From an uncultured Caulobacterales bacterium (GTDB lineage Bacteria > Pseudomonadota > Alphaproteobacteria > Caulobacterales > Caulobacteraceae): a stretch of DNA of 32,276 bases. The notes beneath the pieces were generated by a model that saw only the letters and a list, made by a program, of their open reading frames with translations, did no database searches and was not told where the DNA came from. Position 1 is the first letter of the stretch; each line of letters begins with the position of its first letter. A program made the position numbers and the translations under genes. The DNA lies in NCBI GenBank assembly GCA_903837135.1, contig CAILTK010000114.1, positions 1 to 32,276 of the forward strand, in the 5' to 3' direction. Shown here in pieces: positions 19,935 through 28,470 of the stretch.

Positions 19935-20434
19935 CTTTCGCCAATTCCTGGTTGGTCAAACTCGTTGAAAACGAGGGTCGTCGCGCGATAGCGTCTCTAC
20001 CCTACTCAGATCATGCTCGAAGCGTCAGTCTCCAAAACCTCCGGCTCGAGCCGCTTTCGCTGCGCCGCCCCTGAATTCTACACATCGCACAAATGCACGG
20101 CGTGTGGTCTCGGAGCGACGTTATGGCGACCCTCGTCACGCGCGACGAAAGTCTTACCGCAGTGTTAGAATTGCGGCCCCGGCTCCTTTGGCAACCCCTT
20201 CCTCCGACGTCAAGCGGAACATGTAACGGGATTTGTAGCCGATGCATTCGCTGCTGCGACGCACAATCCCCTGTCAGGTGCCTAACCTTCAGCGTCGGCG
20301 GCGCTACATTCAACGCCAAGGCGAATTTGTGCTGCGCCGCCACCGCTCGGCACGGGCGCTGCGGCATGGCGAAGGTGACGGAGGCGTCGCGGAATTGGAA
20401 GCAAACGGCGCGGCCCCGGCCGCGCGGGCGGCGA
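19935..20434. other. 500-base gap between exbB and tRNA-Phe
   Basis: No convincing gene lies here; reading frames in it either run into the tRNA or have unlikely composition. It is less GC-rich than the surroundings and should contain the exbB promoter. Visible items are AGATCATGCTCG near 20009, a weak CtrA-like TTAC-N7-TTAG near 20155-20170, and the GC hairpin at 20408-20425. A small RNA or long leader cannot be excluded. Confidence 0.5.
20403..20425 (-). terminator. Possible terminator after tRNA-Phe
   Basis: GCGCGGCC (20408-20415) pairs with GGCCGCGC (20418-20425). On the minus strand this strong hairpin sits 9 bases after the tRNA CCA end and is followed by CGTTTGC. The T-run is short, so this may instead be a processing structure. 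Confidence 0.35.
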
Positions 20435-20510
20435 TGGTGCCTGGGGGCGGATTCGAACCACCGACACGCGGATTTTCAATCCGCTGCTCTACCAACTGAG
20501 CTACCCAGGC
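20435..20510 (-). tRNA. tRNA-Phe (anticodon GAA)
   Basis: A 76-base cloverleaf runs on the minus strand with encoded CCA. Acceptor stem GCCTGGG/CCCAGGC, D arm GCTC...GAGC, anticodon stem GCGGA/TCCGC around TTGAAAA (anticodon GAA), and a T arm with GGTTCGAATCC are all intact. It lies 57 bases after yacG on the same strand and may be co-transcribed with it. Confidence 0.97.
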
Positions 20511-20567
20511 CCGGCGCGCCGGATTGGAGGCGCGTCGTATAAGGAAGCGGGCCCGGACTGTCCAGCG

Positions 20568-20735
20568 TCAGACCTGATCCTCTTCATCTTCGTCGCCGAG
20601 CGGACGGCCCGGCACAGCGTAGCGGCCCGTAAACCAGCGCTGCAGATCCACATCGGCGCAGTGTCGCGAGCAGAACGGCCGCAGGGCCGGATCGGCGGGC
20701 TTTCTGCAGATCGGGCAGGGTTTCTCAGCCGTCAT
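20568..20735 (-). CDS. yacG: DNA gyrase inhibitor / zinc-finger protein YacG
   Basis: YacG is a small zinc protein that in E. coli binds GyrB and blocks DNA binding by gyrase. The 55-residue product carries the four-Cys site Cys7, Cys10, Cys22, Cys26 (CPIC...CSRHC), then the family's CADVDLQRWFTGRYAVPG and an acidic tail. I chose the ATG at 20735 because GGGAGG lies six bases before it; an ATG six bases upstream is too close to that site. The start lies inside the end of the RNase gene (11-base overlap), so translation is coupled. YacG at the end of a maf-RNase string is usual in alphaproteobacteria. Confidence 0.93.
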   Translation of the reverse strand: MTAEKPCPICRKPADPALRPFCSRHCADVDLQRWFTGRYAVPGRPLGDEDEEDQV

Positions 20736-21774
20736 GGCCATCCTCCCAGGGTCTGATGATCGGCGCCGTCCGCGGCGCCCGGGAATCGGCGAGGATTCGA
20801 AAGCGTCCGCCGATGGTCTGACTGAGATAGGAAGCCAGTCCGGCCGCCGCAGCGGCGACCTCGGGCGCCGCGCGCGCCTCAACCCTGAGCCCTGGCCCGG
20901 CCGCCGCCTCGATTTCGCGCAGCAGGCGAAAGGCGAGGGTTTCGTCGGTGGGCTCTCCGGCTGGAGTGCACAGGAATTCGGCGGTCGGCGCCGCGCGATG
21001 CGGCAGAACCAGCGGCCACAAGCCGAAGCGTGTGATCGGTCCGAAGGCGGCCCCCGGCTGGTCGGGCGCGAACGCCGCCGCCGCCGCCTGTTTCAGGGTC
21101 TCTCCGTCATGGCCCTTGCCGGCGAGGTCGAACACCACCGGCCCGCCCAGGCCCTTCAGGCGCAACAGCCGCGCGGCCTCGACGATCGCCTCGCGATTGG
21201 CGCGCAGGGCCGCCCGGCGCGGATCCCCCGCGGCGGGTCCCAGGTCGACGTCGATGGCCACGAGCGCGCGGGTGGGCTCGATCGAGATCGAGCCGCCGGA
21301 CGGAAGGGGGTGGACGGCGGCGAGGGCCGCGGCCTCCGCGACCTCGGCCGCCGCGCGGGCGGGCCCACCCCGGGTCACGTCGGCGCCGGGCGCGAACGCC
21401 TGCAGCCGCTCGAGCAGGGGCGCGGACGGGGCGAGCAGCCTCGGCTCGCCTTCCGCGGGGCCGACCAGCCGGACGACCGCGCCCTTGCCGCGCCGCGGCG
21501 GGCTGACCACCTCGACCTCGATCCGCGCTCCTTCGGTCAGTCGGACGGCCTCGCCGACGAGCGGCAGGACCGCGTCCGGCGCCGATCCCGTGTCGAGAAA
21601 GGCGGTGGCCAGCGGCTTTTCCACGCGCCGCACGCGCGCCGCCAGCCGGGCGCCGGGACGATGGCCGGGCCCATCCGTGGCCCGCTCGATCAGCAGCCGT
21701 TCGGGACGGCCGTCGAGCGCCACGACCCCCCTCGCCTCTCCGGGTCCCATGTCGAGGAACAGCCGCCGGCTCAC
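20725..21774 (-). CDS. Compact ribonuclease E/G-family protein
   Basis: This 349-residue protein is related to RNase E/G endoribonucleases but much shorter than the usual 450-500-residue core. The N-terminal part has an S1-like segment (ARVRRVEKPLATAFLDTG near 46-63). The catalytic region keeps TRALVAIDVDLG (Asp175; the usual DxN is DxD, with Asp177) and LGGPVVFDLAGKG (Asp216), so both metal-binding aspartates of RNase E appear present. The CPxCxGxG zinc-link and the arginine-rich scaffold are absent. The GTG start at 21774 overlaps the maf stop (GTGA). RNA cleavage is plausible, but the shrunken form may be specialised; family membership is firmer than activity. Confidence 0.85.
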   Translation of the reverse strand: MSRRLFLDMGPGEARGVVALDGRPERLLIERATDGPGHRPGARLAARVRRVEKPLATAFLDTGSAPDAVLPLVGEAVRLTEGARIEVEVVSPPRRGKGAVVRLVGPAEGEPRLLAPSAPLLERLQAFAPGADVTRGGPARAAAEVAEAAALAAVHPLPSGGSISIEPTRALVAIDVDLGPAAGDPRRAALRANREAIVEAARLLRLKGLGGPVVFDLAGKGHDGETLKQAAAAAFAPDQPGAAFGPITRFGLWPLVLPHRAAPTAEFLCTPAGEPTDETLAFRLLREIEAAAGPGLRVEARAAPEVAAAAAGLASYLSQTIGGRFRILADSRAPRTAPIIRPWEDGHDG

Positions 21775-22391
21775 GGCCGCGCGATCGGGGATTCGTCCGA
21801 CGCGCCGCCCGGCGCGCGCCAGCCGAGGCCCTCCAGCAGCATACGGGTCTCGTACAGGGGCAGACCGACCACGGCGGAGAAGGAGCCCGACAGGTCGGTG
21901 ACGAATCCGCCGGCGCGCTGATGGATCTTGTAGCCGCCGGCGGCGTCGCGCCATTCGCCGGCGGCGATGAAGTCCTCGGTCTCGCTCAGCGACAGGCGCT
22001 TGAAGCGCACCTTGGTCTCCACGAGCCGGCTGGCCGATCGTCCGCCGGGCGCGATCACCGCGACTCCGGTCAGGACCTTGTGCGTCCGTCCCGACAGCAG
22101 GGCCAGCATGCGCCGCGCCTGCGCCTCGTCCTCGGGCTTGTTCAGGATCCTGAGGCCGACCGCGACCAGGGTGTCGGAGCCCAGCACATAGGCGGCCGGG
22201 TGGCGGGCGGCGACGGCGGCGGCCTTGCCGAGCGCGAGGCGCAGGGCGAGCCGGCGCGGCGTCTCGTCGCGTCCGGGCGTCTCGTCGATGTCGGCGGGAT
22301 CCACCTGGTCGGGTTCGATGCCGATCTGGCGCAGCAGCTCCAGCCGGCGCGGGCTGGCGGAGGCGAGGACCAGGCGAGCGCGGGCGTCCAC
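21771..22391 (-). CDS. maf: Maf-family nucleotide pyrophosphatase
   Basis: Maf proteins hydrolyse non-canonical or modified nucleoside triphosphates (house-cleaning) and were first linked to septum formation. The 206-residue protein has the substrate loop LASASPRRLELLRQIG at 9-24, YVLGSDTLV with the catalytic Asp near residue 73, SGRTHKVLTGVAV, and AAGGYKIHQRAGGFV near 150-164. Length is normal. It starts 7 bases after the infA stop and overlaps the RNase gene by four bases, so infA, maf, RNase and yacG read as one operon. Confidence 0.94.
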   Translation of the reverse strand: MDARARLVLASASPRRLELLRQIGIEPDQVDPADIDETPGRDETPRRLALRLALGKAAAVAARHPAAYVLGSDTLVAVGLRILNKPEDEAQARRMLALLSGRTHKVLTGVAVIAPGGRSASRLVETKVRFKRLSLSETEDFIAAGEWRDAAGGYKIHQRAGGFVTDLSGSFSAVVGLPLYETRMLLEGLGWRAPGGASDESPIARP

Positions 22392-22398
22392 GCCCGGC

Positions 22399-22617
22399 TT
22401 ACTTGAAACGGTAGGTGATGCGGCCCTTGGTCAGGTCGTAAGGCGTCATCTCGATCAGCACCTTGTCGCCGGCCAGCACGCGAATGCGGTTCTTGCGCAT
22501 CTTTCCGGCGGTGTGGGCGATGATCTCGTGGCCATTGTCCAGCTTTACCCGAAAGGTTGCGTTGGGGAGCAGCTCCGAAACGGCGCCCGGGAGTTCAAGC
22601 AATTCTTCTTTCGCCAT
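22399..22617 (-). CDS. infA: Translation initiation factor IF-1
   Basis: IF-1 occupies the ribosomal A site during initiation. The 72-residue protein is a single OB fold, with [39 protein letters not shown] and the closing [12 protein letters not shown] all diagnostic. It is the first gene of the infA-maf-RNase-yacG string and has its own 156-base upstream region rich in GANTC sites, which implies a separate promoter from the hisD cluster. Confidence 0.98.
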   Translation of the reverse strand: MAKEELLELPGAVSELLPNATFRVKLDNGHEIIAHTAGKMRKNRIRVLAGDKVLIEMTPYDLTKGRITYRFK

Positions 22618-22627
22618 TGGCCCTCAC

Positions 22628-22707
22628 GAGTCTGGCGAGTCGGTGCGTCGCCCAGAGCATGATGCGATGAGACGGATGGTCTGATCGTCGAGTCAGGGTC
22701 TGGAGTC
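22628..22707. promoter_or_regulatory. Cluster of four GANTC (CcrM-type) methylation sites
   Basis: GAGTC occurs at 22628-22632, 22637-22641, 22690-22694 and 22703-22707, all in the infA upstream region. GANTC is the target of the cell-cycle methylase CcrM, and GcrA uses methylated sites to activate promoters in Caulobacter. The density is high for this DNA. No clear -10/-35 pair was resolved between them. Confidence 0.5.
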
Positions 22708-22773
22708 AAATGCCGGCGCGCACCTCGATCGCAAAACCGGCGTCCACCCTGGCGGTTCGCCTGAAAGGGCGGA

Positions 22774-23235
22774 TCACCCGCCGAACGTCGATGGGCGGGG
22801 GAAGCGTTCCCGGATGCGCCGGTCGAGCTCGTCGCGGACCCTGCGGTAGGCGTCGAGGCGCTGCTCGCGCGACCCCTCGGCCACGGTCGGATCGAAGGTC
22901 CGCCAGTACTCGATCTCCACCGCCCGCCCGCGCGACAGCTCCACGGCCCGGTGCTGGGCCTCGGGCGACAGCGAGATGACCAGGTCGAAGGAGCCGTCCT
23001 CCAGGTCGTCGAAGGTCTTGGGTCGGTGGGTGGTGAGGTCGAGGCCGATCTCGTCCATCACCGCCTCGGCGAACGGATCTAGCTCGGCGGCGGCGCGCAG
23101 GCCGCAGCTGTCGACGAAAACCCGCCCGCCCCAGCGCTGGCGCAGAAGGGCCGCGGCCATCGGCGATCTGACCTGATTCATGGTGCAGGCGAACAGCACC
23201 GCCCCGATCTCGGCGGGATCGAACACGGCGGACAT
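22774..23235 (-). CDS. Low-molecular-weight phosphatase family protein
   Basis: The 153-residue protein has the low-Mr protein-tyrosine-phosphatase/ArsC fold. The phosphate loop is CTMNQVRS (nucleophile Cys17, Arg23; CX5R), strand-loop DSCGLRAA follows, and the general acid is probably the Asp in TFDPTVAEGS. The variant loop, with Met-Asn in place of the usual Gly-Asn, is common in alphaproteobacterial members next to UPF0262, as I recall. Physiological substrate is unknown. It starts 5 bases after the UPF0262 stop and is the last gene of the murA-hisD unit before the infA promoter. Confidence 0.88.
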   Translation of the reverse strand: MSAVFDPAEIGAVLFACTMNQVRSPMAAALLRQRWGGRVFVDSCGLRAAAELDPFAEAVMDEIGLDLTTHRPKTFDDLEDGSFDLVISLSPEAQHRAVELSRGRAVEIEYWRTFDPTVAEGSREQRLDAYRRVRDELDRRIRERFPRPSTFGG

Positions 23236-23240
23236 CGCGT

Positions 23241-23729
23241 TCAGCCCCGCCGATAGAGAGCGCAGATCAGGGTGAACAGGCGGCGCGCCGTGTCGAAGTC
23301 GGTGGAGACCTTGCCCGCCAGTCGTTCGCGCAGCAGCTCCGAACCCTGGTTGTGCAAGGCGCGCCGGCCCATGTCGAGAACCTCGATCTGCGCCGGGGAG
23401 GCGTTGCGGATCGCGTCGTAATAGGTGTCGCAGTGCAGGAAGTAGTCGCGGATCAACGGCCGGAACGGCGTCAGCGACAGCATGTGCCGGCGCTCGAAGG
23501 CGCGTTTCCCGTTCACCTCGGCCGTGCCGATATCGAAGGCCAGCCGGCCGTCGATCAGCGACAGCGCGAGATCGTAGGGACCGCCCGGGCCGCCCTCGGG
23601 TTCGAACACGTTGGCTTCCAAGAGGTCGAAGATCGCCACCTGCCGCTCGTGCTCGGCCTCCCGGCTGGTCGCCGCCAGGGACCGCTCGTCGATGACGATC
23701 GAACCGAGGCGGTGAGCGGCCCCCTCCAC
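23241..23729 (-). CDS. UPF0262 family protein
   Basis: This 162-residue conserved alphaproteobacterial protein has no known function. Landmarks are HRLGSIVIDERSLAA at the N-terminus, EHERQVAIFDLLEANVFEP, LSLIDGRLAFDI and the C-terminal DFDTARRLFTLICALYRRG. It has no signal or membrane segment. The start is GTG at 23729: its G is the last base of the hisD stop (TAGTG), so translation is coupled. It always seems to sit between hisD and a low-Mr phosphatase, which hints at a shared role that is not established. Confidence 0.88.
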   Translation of the reverse strand: MEGAAHRLGSIVIDERSLAATSREAEHERQVAIFDLLEANVFEPEGGPGGPYDLALSLIDGRLAFDIGTAEVNGKRAFERRHMLSLTPFRPLIRDYFLHCDTYYDAIRNASPAQIEVLDMGRRALHNQGSELLRERLAGKVSTDFDTARRLFTLICALYRRG

Positions 23730-25024
23730 TAGTCGTTCCGGCGGGCGTTGAGCCGGATCGCCGCCGAACGCGCGTGGGCCGGAAGCCCCTCCGCCTCGGC
23801 CAGGGCCACCGTCGGCGGACCGAGCACGCGGAAGCTCTCCGCGCTGCATTCGACGATCGAGGTCCGCTTCAGGAAGTCGTACAGCGACAGACCCGACGAG
23901 AACCGCGCCGCCCGGCTGGTGGGCAGCACATGGTTGGAGCCCGCCACATAGTCGCCGATCGCCTCCGGCGTCTGCCGGCCGAGGAAGATCGCGCCGGCGT
24001 GGCGCACCCGGTCGGCCAACGGCGCCGGATCGTCGACCGCGAACTCCACGTGCTCGGGGGCGATCTGGTTCACCAGGTCGGGCGCCCGGTGCAGCGGCGC
24101 CAGGATCACCGCCCCGTGGTCGCGCCAGCTCGCGGCGGCGTCCTCGCCGGTGGCCAGGGTCTTCAGCTGGCCTTCGACGGCGCAGGAGACCGCGGCGGCG
24201 AACGCCGCGTCGTCGGTGATCAGGATCGACTGCGCCGCCGGGTCGTGTTCGGCCTGCGACAGCAGATCCGCGGCGATCCAGTCCGGATCGTTGCGCGCGT
24301 CGGCCACCACCACGATCTCCGACGGCCCGGCCAGGGCGTCGATGCCGACCACGCCGTAGACCCGGCGTTTGGCGGCGGTGACATAGGCGTTGCCGGGACC
24401 GACGATCTTGTCGACGGGCCGGATCGGCCCCGCGCCATAGGCCAGGGCCGCCACCGCCTGGGCCCCGCCGACGCGCCAGATCTCGCTGATCCCCGCGATC
24501 TTTGCGGCCGCCAGCACGGCCGGTTGCAGCTTGCCGGGCGGGGTGACCATGGCGACGCGGTCGACGCCCGCCACCTGGGCGGGCACGGCGTTCATCAGCA
24601 CGGTGGAGGGATAGGCCGCGCGCCCGCCGGGCACGTAGACGCCGACCGCCTCGATCGGCCCCCAGCGCCAGCCGAGGATGGTTCCGGTGTCGTCGGTCCA
24701 GCGCTGGTCGGCCGGACGCTGGCGGGCGTGGTAGAGGCGGATACGTTCGGCGGCGAAGGCGATGGCGGCGCGAACCTCGGACGGACAGGCCGCGGCGCCG
24801 GCGTCGATCTCCTCGGCGGAGACGCGCAGGGTCTCGGCGGTGAGGTCGACCCGGTCGAACCGGCGCGCATACTCGAGCACGGCGTCCAGGCCGCGGGTCC
24901 TGACCTGTTCGATCACCTCGGCGGCGGCGGCGTCGACGGCGTCGGGCTGGCCGCGCGGCTCGGCCAGGAAGGCGGCGAAGGCGCTGTCGAACCCCGCCGC
25001 GCCGGCGTCGAACGGGCGCGCCAT
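23729..25024 (-). CDS. hisD: Histidinol dehydrogenase
   Basis: HisD is the last step of histidine synthesis: histidinol to histidine through two NAD-dependent oxidations at a zinc site. The 431-residue protein has the family's full length and motifs: GVYVPGGRAAYPSTVLM, the catalytic/zinc region with LLSQAEHDPAAQSILIT (Gln/His ligands), NQIAPEHVEF, and GSNHVLPTSRAARFSSGLS followed by DFLKRTS. Other his genes are absent here, as is usual when hisD is placed with murA in alphaproteobacteria. It begins 1 base after the DUF2948 stop and overlaps UPF0262 by one base. Confidence 0.97.
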   Translation of the reverse strand: MARPFDAGAAGFDSAFAAFLAEPRGQPDAVDAAAAEVIEQVRTRGLDAVLEYARRFDRVDLTAETLRVSAEEIDAGAAACPSEVRAAIAFAAERIRLYHARQRPADQRWTDDTGTILGWRWGPIEAVGVYVPGGRAAYPSTVLMNAVPAQVAGVDRVAMVTPPGKLQPAVLAAAKIAGISEIWRVGGAQAVAALAYGAGPIRPVDKIVGPGNAYVTAAKRRVYGVVGIDALAGPSEIVVVADARNDPDWIAADLLSQAEHDPAAQSILITDDAAFAAAVSCAVEGQLKTLATGEDAAASWRDHGAVILAPLHRAPDLVNQIAPEHVEFAVDDPAPLADRVRHAGAIFLGRQTPEAIGDYVAGSNHVLPTSRAARFSSGLSLYDFLKRTSIVECSAESFRVLGPPTVALAEAEGLPAHARSAAIRLNARRND

Positions 25025-25025
25025 A

Positions 25026-25477
25026 TCAGACCCTGTGCCGGGGCGCGCGAATCGCCGCCCAGGGTTCGGACACGTCGGCCAGCACCGCGTCGACGCACTC
25101 GACCTCGAGGCGGATGTCGCCGCCGCCGGCCAGTTGCAGGTGCACGGCGCCCGACGGGTCCTCGGCGCCCTCGCCGGCGGGTTCGAACACCAGGGCCAGG
25201 ATCGAGATCACCGCCTCGGGATCGCCGATCGGCGCGCCCCGGGACCTGACGCCGAGAACGCCGGCGAACTGCACGGCGGCGCGCACGCGCTCCTGCGCCC
25301 GTCCCCTCGCCTCCCAGCGGAACCGGTTGAGCGCCAGGGTGAAGCGCCGCTGAGCCGGCTCGAACGACAGGTCGGCGATCTTGGCCACCGCGTCCTGCAG
25401 GGCGGCGGAGATCACCTGCAGGTCGGCGGGATCCTCGGCCAGCAGGCGAAGGGGCTTGGGGGCGGTTTGCGCTTGGC

Positions 25478-25481
<4 letters not shown>
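25026..25481 (-). CDS. DUF2948 family protein
   Basis: This 151-residue soluble protein belongs to an alphaproteobacterial family of unknown function. It shows LRLLAEDPADLQVISAALQDAV at the N-terminus, FTLALNRFRWE in the middle, and LEVECVDAVLADVSEPWAA at the C-terminus, all of which I associate with DUF2948. Its start overlaps the murA stop by four bases and its stop is one base from hisD, so it is tightly coupled between peptidoglycan and histidine genes. Confidence 0.85.
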
Positions 25482-26758
<1,277 letters not shown>

Positions 26759-26829
26759 TCGGCCCCTTCGATCAGGCGCCGGGTTCTATAGCAGGACCTG
26801 CAGGGCGCAAGGGTAAACGGGCAAGCCGG

Positions 26830-27483
26830 TCAGTCGTCCCCGATCTGGTCCTGCCCGATCTGGTCTTGATAAAACTCGGGGAGGTCGCCGGGCTCGAGCG
26901 GATCCTCGTCGGCGGCTTCGCCGATCGGCGGCGGCGGCAGGACGTCGGCCGGCAGGTCCATGCCGAGCAGGCCCGCGGCCTTCAGCTCCTGCGCGCCCGG
27001 CAGGTCGTTCAGCCCGCCGAGGCCGAAATGCTCGAGGAAGGCGTCCGAGGTGCCGTAGGTGATCGGCCGGCCCGGCGTGCGCCGCCGCCCGCGCATCCGC
27101 ACCCAGCCGATCTCGAGCAGCAGGTCCAGCGTGCCCTTGGACAGGCCGACGCCGCGGATCGCCTCGATGTCGGCGCGGGTCACCGGCTGGTGATAGGCGA
27201 TGATGGCCAGGGTCTCCATGGCCGCGCGGCTGAGCCGCTTCTCCACCTCCCGCTCCTCGACCATCAGCGCCGCGAGATCCGCCGCGGTCCGAAACCGCCA
27301 GCGTCCGGCGACGCAGTCGAGCTCCACTCCGCGGCCGGCGTAGCGCTGCTGCAGGGCGGCGATGGCCGGCTCGATCGCGGCCCCCTCCGGCAGCCGCCGC
27401 GCCAGATCCGTCAGGCTGAGCGGCTCGGCCGCCGCGAACAGCAGGGCCTCGACCTGGCGTTCGGTGAGCGTGGGGTCGGTCAT
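26830..27483 (-). CDS. scpB: Segregation and condensation protein B
   Basis: ScpB is the kite subunit of the SMC-ScpAB condensin. The 217-residue protein has two winged-helix domains: TERQVEALLFAAAEPLSLTDLARRLP at the start, then ETLAIIAYHQPVTRADIEAIRGV and GRPITYGTSDAFLEHFGL. The tail is acidic and contains the doubled DQIGQDQIG. I chose the ATG at 27483, giving MTDPTLTERQ; GGGAGGG lies just before it and comes from palindromic element B. That element (151 bp) separates it from scpA, which is usually adjacent, so the two genes may still share a transcript that reads through the repeat. Confidence 0.93.
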   Translation of the reverse strand: MTDPTLTERQVEALLFAAAEPLSLTDLARRLPEGAAIEPAIAALQQRYAGRGVELDCVAGRWRFRTAADLAALMVEEREVEKRLSRAAMETLAIIAYHQPVTRADIEAIRGVGLSKGTLDLLLEIGWVRMRGRRRTPGRPITYGTSDAFLEHFGLGGLNDLPGAQELKAAGLLGMDLPADVLPPPPIGEAADEDPLEPGDLPEFYQDQIGQDQIGDD

Positions 27484-27489
27484 GGCGCC

Positions 27490-27640
27490 CTCCCTTCCCC
27501 CTCGAGGGGGGAAGGGCCGGGGTTGGGGGTGAGTGCACAACACCGAAGCGAAAAGAGCGTGAGGCGCCTCATGCGACCTTCCTGAGTCCTCGTGCACTCA
27601 CCCCCACTCCCAGCCTCTCCCCCCTCGAGGGGGAGAGGAG
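27490..27640. repeat. Bipartite palindromic element, copy B
   Basis: A 151-bp imperfect inverted repeat is closely related to copy A (7058-7209). The left arm has CTTCCCCCTCGAGGGGGGAAG and GGGGTTGGGGGTGAGTGCAC; the right has GTGCACTCACCCCCACTCCC and CTCCCCCCTCGAGGGGGAG. The core has GTGAGGCGCCTCA. It fills nearly all of the 171-base scpA-scpB gap, and its left end forms the scpB ribosome-binding site. Confidence 0.75.
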
Positions 27641-27654
27641 CATCACCTCCCCCA

Positions 27655-28470
27655 TCACGCCGCCTCGAACAGTTCGCCCGGCCGGCGGCGGAGGAAGATT
27701 TCGGCGAAGGCTTCGAGTTGCTGGGCCTGCAGTTCGCCCTCCTTCACCAGCTCGAGGCCCGCCGACAGGGTCGAGGCCACGTAGGAGGCGCGGCTCGGAC
27801 CCTCGCCGGCCGGAAACGGGGCGACGCCGCCGAGCGGGGTCCAGTCGGTCAGCTCGGCCATCAGATGGCGCAGACGGTCGCGCGCCACCTCGAGCGGATA
27901 GGCCTCGATCCGCCGCGACGGATCGTATTGCCGCGCGGCGGTACGGCGACGCTGGTCGGCGTAGGCGCGGACCAGGGCGTAGAGATCCGCGTCATAGCGT
28001 TGCTCGGCATGAACGACGGCCGCTTCCGGATCACCGCGGCCGAACACGTCGCGCCCGCTGCGCGGCAAGGCCATCAGCGCCTCGCTCATCCGCCGCATGG
28101 CGTCGAGCTTGGCGAGGCGGAAGGCCAGGCCGGCGGCGAGATCGCCCGCCTCCGGCTCGTCCTTGCCGCGCTTCTCGGGCCTGGGCAGCAGGAGCCGGGA
28201 CTTCAGGTAGGTCAGCCAGGCGGCCATCACCAGATAGTCGGCGGCGAGGTTGAAGCGGCGCTGGCGGGCGTCGCGGACGAAGGCCAGGTACTGCTCGGCC
28301 AGCTTCGAAATCGACAGCTTCAGCAGGTCGACCTTCTGCGCCCGCGCCAGGGCCAGGAGCACATGCAGCGGCCCCTCGAACCCGTCGAGGTCGAGGATCA
28401 GGGCGTCGCCGTCCTCGGCCGCGCCCTGGGCGGCTTCGAAGTCGAGGTTGGGCTGAAAGGGTTCGCTCAC
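27655..28470 (-). CDS. scpA: Segregation and condensation protein A
   Basis: ScpA is the kleisin that bridges SMC heads and binds ScpB. The 271-residue protein contains the kleisin N-terminal signature DGFEGPLHVLLALARAQKVDLLKLSISKLAEQYL, split here as FEGPLHVLLALAR and VDLLKLSI, then SRLLLPRPEK. The C-terminal winged helix has LQAQQLEAFAEIFLRRRPGEL. Translation starts at GTG 28470, overlapping the nagZ stop (GTGA). An apparent longer frame to 29433 is only the antisense-free extension through nagZ in another phase and is not coding. It follows nagZ and precedes element B. Confidence 0.94.
   Translation of the reverse strand: MSEPFQPNLDFEAAQGAAEDGDALILDLDGFEGPLHVLLALARAQKVDLLKLSISKLAEQYLAFVRDARQRRFNLAADYLVMAAWLTYLKSRLLLPRPEKRGKDEPEAGDLAAGLAFRLAKLDAMRRMSEALMALPRSGRDVFGRGDPEAAVVHAEQRYDADLYALVRAYADQRRRTAARQYDPSRRIEAYPLEVARDRLRHLMAELTDWTPLGGVAPFPAGEGPSRASYVASTLSAGLELVKEGELQAQQLEAFAEIFLRRRPGELFEAA

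Noticed and set aside
20093-20542. A 149-codon plus-strand frame before and through tRNA-Phe
   Set aside because: It runs across the tRNA gene and has no recognisable protein features or good ribosome-binding site.
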